Below, piece by piece: positions 26,729 through 36,912 of a stretch of DNA of 64,000 bases (position 1 is its first letter; each line of letters starts with the position of its first letter). The notes below the pieces were generated by a model. The model was not told the DNA's origin. It saw only the letters and a program-made list of their open reading frames with translations, and made no database searches. The DNA comes from Nitrospirota bacterium (GTDB lineage Bacteria; Nitrospirota; Thermodesulfovibrionia; UBA6902): contig JACRMS010000026.1 of assembly GCA_016214845.1 (NCBI GenBank), positions 164,655 through 228,654 on the forward strand. Direction: 5' to 3'. A program made the position numbers and the translations under genes.

Positions 26729-26752
26729 AGGGACGGATTAAGTTCCGTCCCC
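26729..26752 (-). terminator. Rho-independent terminator after the LamG lipoprotein gene
   Basis: On the - strand a GGGGACGGAA / TCCGTCCC hairpin is followed by TTTTTTATTTTT. It lies 19 bases after the stop at 26771, so it ends that transcript. Confidence 0.85.
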
Positions 26753-26770
26753 TTTTAGGATAAGCCAAGA

Positions 26771-28852
26771 CTAAAAAGGTTTATCACCCACCCAGCCGTC
26801 AGTCCATTTAACGCCATAAGGACTGTATATAGTGCCCGTAAAACCATATCCTGACACGTCATTAGCAGTTGAATCGGCGCCTTCATTAAAAGGCCAATAG
26901 CCTTTCAATATATCTGAGTCAATCTTACACGGAGCTAAGGAGAAATTAAGTTGCTGACTCATGCATTCCTGCAGCTCAGCCCGTGTCCTTGCAACCGTCC
27001 AGAACCTTACCTCATCGATTTCGCCGTCGAACCTTGTATCATGACAAAGCCCGTCAAACCCCTTGACACAGTTGTTCGAGTCATCAGCAACGCCGTCACC
27101 ATTTTTGTCCACATCCTTCGTGCCCTCAGCCTGGGGAATCATCCCTATGTATAGTTCCTTACTGTCGTCAGTAGCGATGAACTGTGAATCTAACGTGGCG
27201 CAATTCTTATATTCTCCATTTACATAAATATCCATGTGCGGTGTTGTATTCCTACCGTTAGCTTCTACTGTTTGGGTTACCCATGAACCTGACGCGTTTG
27301 TCGCGTACTTTAGATTACCATTAGTGGCATCGTAATAACTGATATATGCTTTATCTGAAGAGTCTAATGCAATGGATGTGAACTTACCGACATCTCCAGC
27401 ACTGTCCACTGTTTCGGCTGTAGCGCAGTTTATTACCGGTGGAAATGCGCTTGTCGATGTGCATGTTGCATACTTGAGGTCGCCATTGGTGGCATCATAA
27501 TAGCTGATGTGTATTTTATTGGTTGAGTCTTTCACTGAAGACTCATACTTACCGACATCTACACCGCTGGGATTGTCAACTGCTTGAGTTGTCCATGAAG
27601 CTGCTGAAGAGCTTGTAACTTGAGGTTTATATATACCATATTTAAGTATGCCGGCAACATCATAATAAGTGATGTGGACTTTATTGCCATTCTGTCCCGA
27701 TTGTGTAAATGATTCAATACGAGACAAGGAGCTATACTGACCTACATTTCCAGTGCTCTCTAACGTTTTTTGTACCCACGAACCAGTTGCATTTGTTGCG
27801 TATTTTAGGTCGCCAGTAGTGACATCATAATAGCTGATGTAAGCGCTGTTTGTTGAGTCTAACGCAATGGACGAATACTTACCAACATCTTCTCCGCCTG
27901 TATTGTCCGCAGTTGCTGCTGACCACGACCATACTGGAGGGGTACCTGTGCCCGTAAACGTAGCATATTTAAGTATTCCTGCAGCATCATAATAACTGAT
28001 ATAGGCCCTATTGTTATCTTCGCCGGTTCGTTTGGTTGGCTCCACTGTAATGGATGAATACTTGCCCACATCTCCACTATTGTCTACCAGTGCTTTAGCC
28101 CATGAACCTGAGGCGTTTGTCGCAGACTTGAGGTCTCCAGTGGTGGCATCATAATAGCTGATATAAGCGCTGCCTGTTGAGTCTAACGCAAGAGATGAGT
28201 ACCTGCCAACGTCTCCAACAGTCCCAGCGCTGTCATCTACTGTAGATGTGACCCAGGAGCCTGTGGCGTTGGTTGCATACCTGAGATGACCATTATAATA
28301 ACTAATATGGGCTTTCTTTGATGAGTCTATCTTTATTGAGGTAGAAAAACTTTCATCTATCGGACAGATTGCATGGTCAGCACTGTGATCTGCATTAGCA
28401 AGCACACCCGCGACATGTGTCCAATTATTTTCTGATAAATCAACGTTTGCGGATACATTATAATAAACGCTTCCAACCTTGACACTAAACTTGGGCTGAT
28501 TGTCTTTTACATACGTTGAAAAACCTCCGTTCACAGAAAAACGCGAAAATATCCCGCCGTTAAAAGCGCCGCTTGTTTTTCTCTTTATCCATGCCTCAGC
28601 AGTAAACTCCTTCCCATTAATAGCAGCATAAGTTGCAAGCTTCGGATCTTCAACGAAAGCTCCACAATTATACATATTCTCGCCTTTATTAATGCCGGTA
28701 GCGCGACTGCAATCAAGCGCAAAATCGCCCGCATTAATTGCCGCCACTTTTTGCTGTGGATCGTTTCCGCAACTAATTATTATTAAGCCTGAACATAAAA
28801 TTATGATTGCTCCGATAAGCAAGAAGATAGGTTTACTTTTTCTCAGCTTCAT
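26771..28852 (-). CDS. lipoprotein with a LamG domain split by seven propeller-like repeats
   Basis: The 693-residue protein is an exported lipoprotein: signal peptide with lipobox ending at Cys 28 (LIIISC). A LamG/concanavalin-like domain starts near residue 40 (AINGKEFTAEAWI, ENNWTHVAGVL), breaks at about 170, and resumes at about 535 (HMDIYVNGEYKN, FDGEIDEVRFW). Between lie seven tandem repeats of about 45-60 residues, each with a (A/H)ISYYD segment followed by LKYAT, suggesting a seven-bladed beta-propeller inserted in a LamG loop. A DKNGDGVADD calcium-type loop lies near residue 580. It sits in the polysaccharide block, so it probably binds surface glycans. Confidence 0.72.
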   Translation of the reverse strand: MKLRKSKPIFLLIGAIIILCSGLIIISCGNDPQQKVAAINAGDFALDCSRATGINKGENMYNCGAFVEDPKLATYAAINGKEFTAEAWIKRKTSGAFNGGIFSRFSVNGGFSTYVKDNQPKFSVKVGSVYYNVSANVDLSENNWTHVAGVLANADHSADHAICPIDESFSTSIKIDSSKKAHISYYNGHLRYATNATGSWVTSTVDDSAGTVGDVGRYSSLALDSTGSAYISYYDATTGDLKSATNASGSWAKALVDNSGDVGKYSSITVEPTKRTGEDNNRAYISYYDAAGILKYATFTGTGTPPVWSWSAATADNTGGEDVGKYSSIALDSTNSAYISYYDVTTGDLKYATNATGSWVQKTLESTGNVGQYSSLSRIESFTQSGQNGNKVHITYYDVAGILKYGIYKPQVTSSSAASWTTQAVDNPSGVDVGKYESSVKDSTNKIHISYYDATNGDLKYATCTSTSAFPPVINCATAETVDSAGDVGKFTSIALDSSDKAYISYYDATNGNLKYATNASGSWVTQTVEANGRNTTPHMDIYVNGEYKNCATLDSQFIATDDSKELYIGMIPQAEGTKDVDKNGDGVADDSNNCVKGFDGLCHDTRFDGEIDEVRFWTVARTRAELQECMSQQLNFSLAPCKIDSDILKGYWPFNEGADSTANDVSGYGFTGTIYSPYGVKWTDGWVGDKPF

Positions 28853-28937
28853 TATGCCTCCTTCAGGTTTTGTATAAAAGGAAAGATTGAAAATTATAAG
28901 TTATTAAATCTCAAATGTCAACTTAAGTTTTTTAAAT

Positions 28938-31187
28938 TCAGTTATTAGCTAATCTATATTTATTTACTTTATCGGAAAAATTTAAAGGGTCAAGCTCTGC
29001 CGCCTTTTCAGCTTCCTTTATTGCGTTACCTTTATCGCCGGCCGCAAAATAAATTTCCGCAATATCAAAATGATATCGGGCGTTACCCGGAAATTTTTTT
29101 ATAATCTTTTTATAAAATTGAAGCGCGATTTTATAATCTCCTGTCTCTCTGGCGGCATCAATAAGAACGAAAAGCTCATCTGTTGATAACCCTGAAGCAA
29201 TGCCGTCTTCTTTGGACTTCCTGAGCTTTTTTACATTTTCAAGTGCATCATTTATTACAGCTTTTTTCGACGTCAATATTCCTGCAAGCGCCAGTTTCAA
29301 CTGAACTGTATCATTTTGCGGATTAATAGCCGCGGCTTTATTAACTGATAACAAAGCATTCTCATAGTCCTTTTTAAGGATAAAATTATCAGCAAGGGCA
29401 AAATAATTCCATTGATTTTCAGGTGCAATTATCATGCACTCTTTAATGAGCGCCCCTGCCTTATTTATAAATGATGGTTCATAGACCGCGATAGCATGAT
29501 ACAGGTCTACCACCTCCATCCGGTATTGCAAATTATAAAAATCATCCGCAACCAATTTTTTTGCCTCTTCAGCCGACATCTGTATGAATTTCAACGCCCC
29601 TTCTATCTCAAAGGCTTTTATTCCCAATATTCCAGTCGAGATAGCGGACATCAATCGACGGACTTCCGTGCTGCCGAATGTATCGATTGACAGGGCTGTT
29701 TTAAAATCGTCTAAAAAAGTCAAAAAAGTCTTATATCTGTTTTCCTTAAAACCGGATATAATGCGACTTGTAAGGTATGATTCCCGCATAGGCCTGTAAT
29801 TAACAAAGTATGCAGTTGCCGTAATTAAAAACAGAGCAAGAGAAACCGCGCATAGAGACCTGAGCTGAAGACCGTTTATATTTGCGGAGCTATCAGGATG
29901 CGGCAGTTTCTCAAGATCATGAAGGCTGTCGATATATGCCAATAAAGTAAAAAAAACGAGGTATGAATTAATAGTATCAAAAACTGACAAGTTTTGTACA
30001 AGATAAGCTGCAAGGGCAGTTATAAGAACAACCGCTTCAATTTTGATAATAGCTCCTTTTCTAAGGGCAGACCAAATGACGTAGACAGACATTCCAAAAA
30101 TCGACAGGTAGGAAAGCAGTCCGGTTATTCCGGCATTAATCAGCCAATCCAGGAAAATATTATGTGCCCTGTCCAGGAAATTCCTCCCTCCGTAAGGGAT
30201 GGGCCTTAACGAATACAGGCTCATGAAGTTTTCCTGCCCCCAGCCTAAGACCGGCCTTTTCTTAATGCCCTCCCATGCCACCTTCCATGCGTCTAATCTT
30301 GAAGTGACAGACGCGTCTACAGTTGCCGTCGCAAATCTGGGCAATGTGCTTTGGAATTCTAAATCCTGAGGCAGCGGAGGGGCATCATAAAAAGATAAAA
30401 TAATAAGGGGCGCGAGAAGGGCCATGCCGGTGACCGATAATGCAATCTTCCTGTATAACTTATCACGGGATGTTTTTGTCTTTCCAAGAATATAAAAAAG
30501 ACTAAAAACTATTACGCCGCAAAAGACAGCCAGAATAGCGCCTCTTGTAGCCGTAAAATAAATAGCCAGCATGTCCGCAAAGACAGCGGACAGATATAAA
30601 CATCTTAACAAAACACTTCGGACGCTGAAGAGCAGTCTTAATCCTATAAAAACGGCCAGCAGCAGGTAAGAGGCCAAAAAAGACGGATGTCCTATCGTGC
30701 CGTATTCCCTGAGCGCTTCGCCATGCAGCAATTTATGATATAAGACATATGTGCTGACGCATACACTTGCCAGGAAAACAATATTCAGGTACAGCGTCCA
30801 ATCCTTTTGGGTCCTGAAAACACTTTTCATAATTACGAAATACAAGGCGAGATGAAGGATAGTTATATAACCCTCCATGCGTTCATAACCGGACCAGAAA
30901 CTCTTATAAGGGTTCACTCCCAGCAAATCCGCAAGTCCCGCGATAAAAGTAAAAACCAGGATCGCTAAAAAAACAGGTGAGGTTTTGGGACGGTGTTCTT
31001 CGCTAAGCATCATAAGTCCTATCCAGAAAACAGCAGCGGATTCCACTATAATCCTGAACGCATAATTCTTTCCTTCTATATATGGAAATATGAATGACCC
31101 GGACACAAAGAGAGGCAAAAATGGAATCAGGAAAATAAGTATCTTGACGGCATGAATATAAAATGATTTTAATTTAGTGATATACAT
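28938..31187 (-). CDS. O-antigen ligase/polymerase-family membrane protein with C-terminal TPR
   Basis: The 749-residue protein has about ten to twelve transmembrane helices in the first 450 residues. They include the periplasmic loop pattern of the O-antigen ligase (Wzy_C) family, with RLDAWKVAWEGIKKRP and WGQENF before FLDRAHNIFLDW. The C-terminal 280 residues are TPR-like helices. Proteins of this type polymerise or ligate surface polysaccharides or glycosylate proteins. It lies between the LamG lipoprotein and a GT39-like gene on the same strand. Confidence 0.82.
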   Translation of the reverse strand: MYITKLKSFYIHAVKILIFLIPFLPLFVSGSFIFPYIEGKNYAFRIIVESAAVFWIGLMMLSEEHRPKTSPVFLAILVFTFIAGLADLLGVNPYKSFWSGYERMEGYITILHLALYFVIMKSVFRTQKDWTLYLNIVFLASVCVSTYVLYHKLLHGEALREYGTIGHPSFLASYLLLAVFIGLRLLFSVRSVLLRCLYLSAVFADMLAIYFTATRGAILAVFCGVIVFSLFYILGKTKTSRDKLYRKIALSVTGMALLAPLIILSFYDAPPLPQDLEFQSTLPRFATATVDASVTSRLDAWKVAWEGIKKRPVLGWGQENFMSLYSLRPIPYGGRNFLDRAHNIFLDWLINAGITGLLSYLSIFGMSVYVIWSALRKGAIIKIEAVVLITALAAYLVQNLSVFDTINSYLVFFTLLAYIDSLHDLEKLPHPDSSANINGLQLRSLCAVSLALFLITATAYFVNYRPMRESYLTSRIISGFKENRYKTFLTFLDDFKTALSIDTFGSTEVRRLMSAISTGILGIKAFEIEGALKFIQMSAEEAKKLVADDFYNLQYRMEVVDLYHAIAVYEPSFINKAGALIKECMIIAPENQWNYFALADNFILKKDYENALLSVNKAAAINPQNDTVQLKLALAGILTSKKAVINDALENVKKLRKSKEDGIASGLSTDELFVLIDAARETGDYKIALQFYKKIIKKFPGNARYHFDIAEIYFAAGDKGNAIKEAEKAAELDPLNFSDKVNKYRLANN

Positions 31188-31274
31188 TTCACATTTGATA
31201 ACGTTCTAAACAATAGAAGGACTATTATAACTATGGCCAGAATAATATACAGTATGGAAAACCATTTGTCCGCG

Positions 31275-32861
31275 CTAAAAATTCCAGTGCAATTCTCTCT
31301 GTTTTACTACTGGATGAGGCGCCTTTTCACTCAGGTCATAGAGATAAACCGCTGCTCCCTCCCCCTCAAAGGAGTCAATCTGCCTGCCTATAGTATTTAA
31401 GTAATATACAAAAAAGACTTTTTCATTTATGCCTTTTTTAAGTACAGGTGTCTCGGTGAAAAGTATCCACACCCTCTTTTTACCATGAAGATGGTCCAGA
31501 TCATCAGTGTATGCGTTTAAATAGTCAACTGAAAAGGCCCATAAATTATTCTTTTCACCAGCGTATATCCCGACAATATAATCTTTGTCGTTAAAACCGT
31601 ATTTTTTCTTATAGTATTCAAAGACAGGATGGGCGCGATAATGAACATACAGAACATCTCCCTCCTGCCAATGCTTTCGAACATAATTGATCGCCGGCTT
31701 GATTTCTTCCTGGACAACAGGTTTGAACAGGTGGTGTGCAGCTGAAAGCAGCGGGTAAAACAACAATAACCCGATCAACACTGTTCCGATTATTGGTGTA
31801 TGCCGGGCGGTTTTATCTCTTATATATTCCGCCCCTTCAGCGATAAAAAACAGCAGGGGAGGCACAAGAAATAATATCATTCTGTGCCTGAATGGGTACA
31901 TATAAAAGCTTGAAGCCAACAGGACAAAAACAACAGGGGAAATAAGGATAAAAAACCTGTCTTTCTTCTCGGAAAAAATTGAAATGCCGCCTGTAATAAA
32001 CGCAAATGCCGCTATGCCCGACAGAGAGATCCCAACGGTTTCATCGAAAACCCTGAAGAAGCTTCTTATATACCACGCAATACCGAAAAAAGACAAAGGG
32101 GGAAAAGGCGCGAAGGCTTCCTCGCCCCCGAATGTATTTACAAACCATTCGGCATTTGTGAGGTTCTTCAGGTATAAAAAATAACAAAAAGCAAAGCTGA
32201 TCAACCAGCATGTGTAAATCATTAATAAAGCGCCGGCCTTTTGCCATTCCTTCCTTATAACAGAACATACGCCCAAAGTGGCGCCGGCGCCGGCCAGGAT
32301 GAACACTGAAGTGCTGGAAAACCATATCACTACGGAGCCTATCGCCGCAAATACGACAGCGCGGGGAAAAAACAATCTGTTTGAATGAAAATACATAGCT
32401 GTCATATATACCAGGAGAGCAGCAGCTATATCGCTTGAATAGGGCCTGACTGAAGATGAATAGTAAATCAATGGTTCTAATGTAGCAAACAGTATAAGCG
32501 CAACCGTAACGGCATTGCCTTTTATATATTGTCTGGCAGTGTAATAAAAGAGGACTAAGGAAACTATCCCCGCAATGAGAGGAAAAAGGCGAAGCACATA
32601 TTCGCTGTTTCCCATAAACTGAACGGCAAGCTTCTCGATTACAAAAAACCCGAGCGGCGGCGAAGGTATGAAAATATCCGGAGGCGGGCCGAGCAAGCCA
32701 GAGAATGACCTGCCAAGTATACCTGCAACCGTATCTCTTGCTTCATCTATATAAAGAGAGAAATTATGAAGGTATTGGACGATGCGGAAAATTATACCGA
32801 ATGAAATTATAATCCATGGAAACCTGTCGGATTTATATAGTAAGTTTAACTTATGGAACAT
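31275..32861 (-). CDS. GT39-like (ArnT/PMT family) glycosyltransferase
   Basis: The 528-residue integral membrane protein has about ten to twelve helices. Near the N-terminus it has an acidic DEARDT motif in its first periplasmic loop, characteristic of the dolichyl/undecaprenyl-phosphate-sugar glycosyltransferase superfamily. Another loop has SSSVRPYSSD, resembling the PMT_2-type YSAEARPYS pattern. It probably transfers a sugar from a lipid carrier to a surface polymer or protein. It lies between the O-antigen-ligase-like gene and a methyltransferase, all transcribed leftward. Confidence 0.78.
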   Translation of the reverse strand: MFHKLNLLYKSDRFPWIIISFGIIFRIVQYLHNFSLYIDEARDTVAGILGRSFSGLLGPPPDIFIPSPPLGFFVIEKLAVQFMGNSEYVLRLFPLIAGIVSLVLFYYTARQYIKGNAVTVALILFATLEPLIYYSSSVRPYSSDIAAALLVYMTAMYFHSNRLFFPRAVVFAAIGSVVIWFSSTSVFILAGAGATLGVCSVIRKEWQKAGALLMIYTCWLISFAFCYFLYLKNLTNAEWFVNTFGGEEAFAPFPPLSFFGIAWYIRSFFRVFDETVGISLSGIAAFAFITGGISIFSEKKDRFFILISPVVFVLLASSFYMYPFRHRMILFLVPPLLFFIAEGAEYIRDKTARHTPIIGTVLIGLLLFYPLLSAAHHLFKPVVQEEIKPAINYVRKHWQEGDVLYVHYRAHPVFEYYKKKYGFNDKDYIVGIYAGEKNNLWAFSVDYLNAYTDDLDHLHGKKRVWILFTETPVLKKGINEKVFFVYYLNTIGRQIDSFEGEGAAVYLYDLSEKAPHPVVKQRELHWNF

Positions 32862-32975
32862 AACATGGCACTTACAATCTTATTTCAAGATGAAGAAAAA
32901 TAAATAAAGTTAACAAAAGTTTTCAATATTATAAAGCGCGATGCCCATTTCTTCTACTCTAAATCAAAATTACCG

Positions 32976-33734
32976 TCACCGTTTTTCCATGATGATCGCC
33001 TGCCTCAGGCTTAAGGATCTCAGGAAAGGTATTGAAGAAATTATCCTCCCTGCCGACTCCACCTTTTTCAATTGTTGTTCGGAATCAGCGCTCGCGACAA
33101 AATTAACATAAACCACACGAAAATTTTTAAAATAAGGAGAAAACAATCTGCGAAGGACTGGCGCGTAATTTCTCACGACAGCGAGGCGTTCTTCGGATGG
33201 AATCAGGTGGGCTATAAAAATGAGAGGATTTATGGTATTGGGCTCTACCGCTAAAAGCCGCCCGCCGTGTTTCAGCACGCGGTTAAAGTGGAAAATAGAT
33301 CTTTTGATGTCTGGTATGTGATGGAGGACATCCATACATAAAATCGTATCAACGCTCTCATCCGGCATGTCTATGTCTTCCCCGCTTTGAACGCGGGCTT
33401 CAATATTTTTTAATCCTTTCGCTTCAATGAGTCTCTTAGCTTCAGAAATCATTGACGCTGAATAATCAAGGCCGATAATTTGTTCACAGTATTTTGCCAA
33501 AACCGGCCAATAGAGTCCCGTCCCGCAGCCGACGTCGAGCACTTTACCGGCTGCCTTCCCCAAAAACCTGGAAAACAGTTCGTCATACACGGACGCCATG
33601 AAGGGTTTGCGGTCCAGCATGAACGGATCAAATCTCTCATAATAGCCGCAGCTGAAAATCCCCCGCGTCGGCATGCGCTGCTGAACAAGCCGTGAATAAT
33701 GTGTATCCTGTTTCTTATTGTTCTGGAAAAACAA
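32976..33734 (-). CDS. class I SAM-dependent methyltransferase
   Basis: The 252-residue protein has methyltransferase motif I (VLDVGCGTGLYW, about residues 66-77), an acidic motif II (GLDYSASM) and a CMDVLHHIPD post-motif. This is the Methyltransf_11/UbiE class. It starts 23 bases after the flavoprotein gene at 33758, so it is likely in the same transcript, and may methylate a sugar or lipid intermediate. The substrate is inferred only from context. Confidence 0.8.
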   Translation of the reverse strand: MFFQNNKKQDTHYSRLVQQRMPTRGIFSCGYYERFDPFMLDRKPFMASVYDELFSRFLGKAAGKVLDVGCGTGLYWPVLAKYCEQIIGLDYSASMISEAKRLIEAKGLKNIEARVQSGEDIDMPDESVDTILCMDVLHHIPDIKRSIFHFNRVLKHGGRLLAVEPNTINPLIFIAHLIPSEERLAVVRNYAPVLRRLFSPYFKNFRVVYVNFVASADSEQQLKKVESAGRIISSIPFLRSLSLRQAIIMEKR

Positions 33735-33757
33735 TCTGATATGTGTCCTTAAATATC

Positions 33758-35152
33758 TTAGACCTTGGTAAAGTCTCTCTCAAATTTATACTTAACGGGA
33801 TCGAAGGCATCAGGATTCTTCAAGTAGAGGCCGGCGATCTCCATTGCCTGTGCGATGGAATGGTCCTGGTTGTTGTACCAAAAACCTCCGGTGCGCCCGA
33901 AATTCAGTAAATTCTTGTAATTATGCAGCGCATCAGAAATCAAATTTATCTTGCGCGGATAATTGAGCGTGTAGATCGGATAGGCATTCGGGATACGTTC
34001 AAATTTAACGTCGATGAAGTCATTAAAACGCGCGACAAGTTTCGACTTAATCAGGAACTCCTCAATGACCACATCCATGCGTTCGGGATGTGTCCAGATC
34101 CCGTCACCCTCCATACATGTCAATTCCACGCATAAACCGCTTTTCCCTTCAGGAGCGAGGTTGGGATTAAACATTGTCGGGATAGCAATACGCGAAACAG
34201 GCGCATCTTCAGTGCCGTAGTAGCACCACTGAAAAAGCTGTTCCGGGGGGGCATCTATAATATAATTAGCAAGGACGAGGGCGAGGTACTCAACACTCGG
34301 CAGTTTATCATCAACACCTAACAATTTCAACAGGACCGGTATCGGCGCTGACCAGAACAGGTTTTTGGTTTCAATTTTCTCCGAGTCGTTTACCACTACG
34401 CTTTCAACGGAACCGTCATTAGTCTTTATAGAAGTGACTGTGCTGGAAAGCAAAACACGGCCGCCCAATTTTTTGATTTTCTGTTCCAGATACTGGCAAA
34501 ATACATCATTCCCCCCGCTCTTTGGATATATAAATTTCGTGTCCACTGCTTTTGGCATTAAAGTGGAACGCACCACATCGATAAGACTGCTTGCCTTTAC
34601 CCGCTTGTCAATTACAGCGCGATTAATGCCCGTCTTGGCCCAGTCTGAATGCAACTGAGAGCAATCATATTTAAGAAATTTCTGGGTGTATGGTTTAAAG
34701 AAAACCTTGTAGAGGCTTTCTCCATACTTCTCAATAATAAAATCCTCAAAACTTTCAGTCTTCGCCGTCTTCTTTACCAGTAAATCAACAGTTGATTTAA
34801 GCATAAGCAGGAAAGGCAATTTGAAAACCGTATTAATTTTTAAAGGCCAGTTATGATAATGGTCATACATCCAGACGCTGCTGAATCTTCCGATCTCAAT
34901 ATGGTCATCCCCGAGTATTTCCAGCACAAAATCCATGACAGCCTTGTCATCAGAATGATAGCGGTGAGGACCAATATCGAAAATGAATGCATCTGAGCCG
35001 ATATTGTAAGTGAAACTGCGTGCCAATCCTCCAACCCTGTCTTCTTTCTCTACAATCACTACAGGATTCTTAACGCCTGTTTCCAATAATTTATAAGCCA
35101 ATGTCAGTCCGGCAATACCGGCCCCTGTAATCACTATGCTCTTTTCACCCAT
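33758..35152 (-). CDS. FAD/NAD(P)-binding oxidoreductase, UDP-galactopyranose-mutase/PPOX-like
   Basis: The 464-residue flavoprotein begins with the FAD motif TGAGIAGLTLAYKL and EKEDRVGGLAR, and continues with a GPHRYH segment typical of a family close to UDP-galactopyranose mutase and protoporphyrinogen oxidase found in polysaccharide loci. I chose the ATG at 35152, with GGAAG about eight bases upstream, over the TTG at 35158. It likely acts on a nucleotide sugar or lipid-linked intermediate. The exact reaction is not visible. Confidence 0.78.
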   Translation of the reverse strand: MGEKSIVITGAGIAGLTLAYKLLETGVKNPVVIVEKEDRVGGLARSFTYNIGSDAFIFDIGPHRYHSDDKAVMDFVLEILGDDHIEIGRFSSVWMYDHYHNWPLKINTVFKLPFLLMLKSTVDLLVKKTAKTESFEDFIIEKYGESLYKVFFKPYTQKFLKYDCSQLHSDWAKTGINRAVIDKRVKASSLIDVVRSTLMPKAVDTKFIYPKSGGNDVFCQYLEQKIKKLGGRVLLSSTVTSIKTNDGSVESVVVNDSEKIETKNLFWSAPIPVLLKLLGVDDKLPSVEYLALVLANYIIDAPPEQLFQWCYYGTEDAPVSRIAIPTMFNPNLAPEGKSGLCVELTCMEGDGIWTHPERMDVVIEEFLIKSKLVARFNDFIDVKFERIPNAYPIYTLNYPRKINLISDALHNYKNLLNFGRTGGFWYNNQDHSIAQAMEIAGLYLKNPDAFDPVKYKFERDFTKV

Positions 35153-35184
35153 TATCAAGCTTCCTTTCTTAGCGGTTTACAATG

Positions 35185-36705
35185 CTAACATGAGGCGAGT
35201 TTATTAGCGCTGCGTTTATAATTTTTTGCAAGCCAGGCCACTTTTATTTTACGAAATAAGGTCATCTCCACTTTTGTTTTAAAGCGTCTGCTCAGTAAGG
35301 CCCAGCCATAACCAAACATTCTCACAGGATGATAAAACATCTTGATGAAAATATACTGAATGTATATGCTCTTTCTGAATTTTGCAACCGTACTGTAATC
35401 ATCTCTCCATTTAGGAGTGAACGTTAGTTGATTGAGGTCTTGAAATTTATTCAGATACTGCTGATATATTTGCGAACCCGGCATTGGAGTAATGATAAAA
35501 AGCGCCACTTCGTCAACTCCCACCTTCGCCAACTGACGCACCAACCCGGCGGTTTGCTGACGGTCAGGGTCATTTTCTCCAGGATACCCGAGTACGAAAC
35601 ATGCCTGTGTGTATATGCCTTTTCGATTCATAAGGCTGAACATCTCCACCGCATGGTCAATATCAACGGGCTTATTCATCAACTTCAAAATGCGCTTTGA
35701 TCCTGATTCAGGAGACATCGATACATAGTTACAGCCTGCTCCTGCCATCAAATCTATGGCCTCGCTGTCAAGCGATTCAAGTTTTGTGCCCTGGGCCAGT
35801 TTCCATGTAATGCGTATATTCCGCTCATTCAACAAGCGGCAGAATTCTTTTATCCGCTTCTTGTTCAGTGTCGGATTTACGTCTTCGAAATGAAATTCAT
35901 TCACGCCATATTTTTTTTGAAAATATTCAATTTCATCAACAACGTTCCTCGCAGACCGCGCCTGCCACTTTCTGTCGCTTACCTCAGGCATTATGCAGAA
36001 TCCGCAGTTATATGCGCACCCTCGCGATGACAGCAGGGGCAGATATTTATCTGAAGCAAGCGGGCCATGAGCATAACCTAAGCGCCAGTAATTCTGTAAT
36101 GGAAGCAGGTCCCATGCCGGAAAAGGCAGATCATCCAGGTTTGCGTCTTTAGTAAAATCGCGGGGCGGGACAATCTTGTCACAATTAGCCTTTGTGATCA
36201 CGCCGTCCTGATCATGCACTGATGCGCCATTCCGGACTGATTCAAGAAGCCGCTGTGTTCGGTGTTCAAGGTAACCCAATACCACATAATCTATTCCATG
36301 AGCAAAAAAGTCCTTGTACACTTGTCTGAGAGAATAAGAATTTACTTTATTTATATTCTCAAGGACAATAGTAGCGCAATGCGGGAATCTTTTCTTGATA
36401 GAATCTATTATTTCCAAAAGTATATTGTGCGTTACTGTAAGATGCGCATAAAAACCGACCACCTGAATATCGGAGGGGATTTTCTCTGTTACTTGATCCG
36501 GCGTTAGTCCCTGGATATAATACTTCCCGCTGCTTCTCACCTGGTCAGGAGCATCTCCGAATGCATCTATGACCTGGATATCATGGTTCTGACTGCGTAA
36601 ATAGCCGGCAAGATATGCAAGCCCAATTGGCATATATGGAATTCCGCTCCCTGATAGATCTATTTTTTGAGACACTATGTTGGGATTGATCAAGGTGATT
36701 TTCAT
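35185..36705 (-). CDS. B12-binding-domain radical SAM protein
   Basis: The 506-residue protein has an N-terminal cobalamin-binding-like Rossmann domain (about residues 1-180, starting MKITLINPNI with PIGLAYLAGYLR). A radical-SAM domain follows with its CxxxCxxC motif in GCAYNCGFC, near residue 231. It belongs to the BchE/P-methylase-like class, whose members carry out methylation or cyclisation of sugars, lipids and other scaffolds. It is the first gene of the leftward polysaccharide-like block. Confidence 0.85.
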   Translation of the reverse strand: MKITLINPNIVSQKIDLSGSGIPYMPIGLAYLAGYLRSQNHDIQVIDAFGDAPDQVRSSGKYYIQGLTPDQVTEKIPSDIQVVGFYAHLTVTHNILLEIIDSIKKRFPHCATIVLENINKVNSYSLRQVYKDFFAHGIDYVVLGYLEHRTQRLLESVRNGASVHDQDGVITKANCDKIVPPRDFTKDANLDDLPFPAWDLLPLQNYWRLGYAHGPLASDKYLPLLSSRGCAYNCGFCIMPEVSDRKWQARSARNVVDEIEYFQKKYGVNEFHFEDVNPTLNKKRIKEFCRLLNERNIRITWKLAQGTKLESLDSEAIDLMAGAGCNYVSMSPESGSKRILKLMNKPVDIDHAVEMFSLMNRKGIYTQACFVLGYPGENDPDRQQTAGLVRQLAKVGVDEVALFIITPMPGSQIYQQYLNKFQDLNQLTFTPKWRDDYSTVAKFRKSIYIQYIFIKMFYHPVRMFGYGWALLSRRFKTKVEMTLFRKIKVAWLAKNYKRSANKLASC

Positions 36706-36860
36706 GTTTTCATTACGTTAGCTGCTGGGAAAAACATAATTATAAGCGTAACTAAACCAACTTGTGTGAGATGATAAATGATGTGCATTTGCATCTGAAT
36801 ATAAAAAAATTTTAACACAAAATAAGGATTATTGACAATACTGCCCTCTATTTAAAAAAA

Positions 36861-36884
36861 TCCCCCTCCTGATAAAGGAGGGGG
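36861..36884. repeat. GC-rich palindromic repeat, family G
   Basis: CCCCCTCCT and AGGAGGGGG form a hairpin around GATAA, followed by GGCCAGAGGGGGG. It lies between the MotE-like gene and the radical SAM gene, and a related element has been absorbed into the coding sequence at about 47855-47992. Confidence 0.65.
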
Positions 36885-36912
36885 CCAGAGGGGGGTAGTG
36901 AGCCTTTAATAA

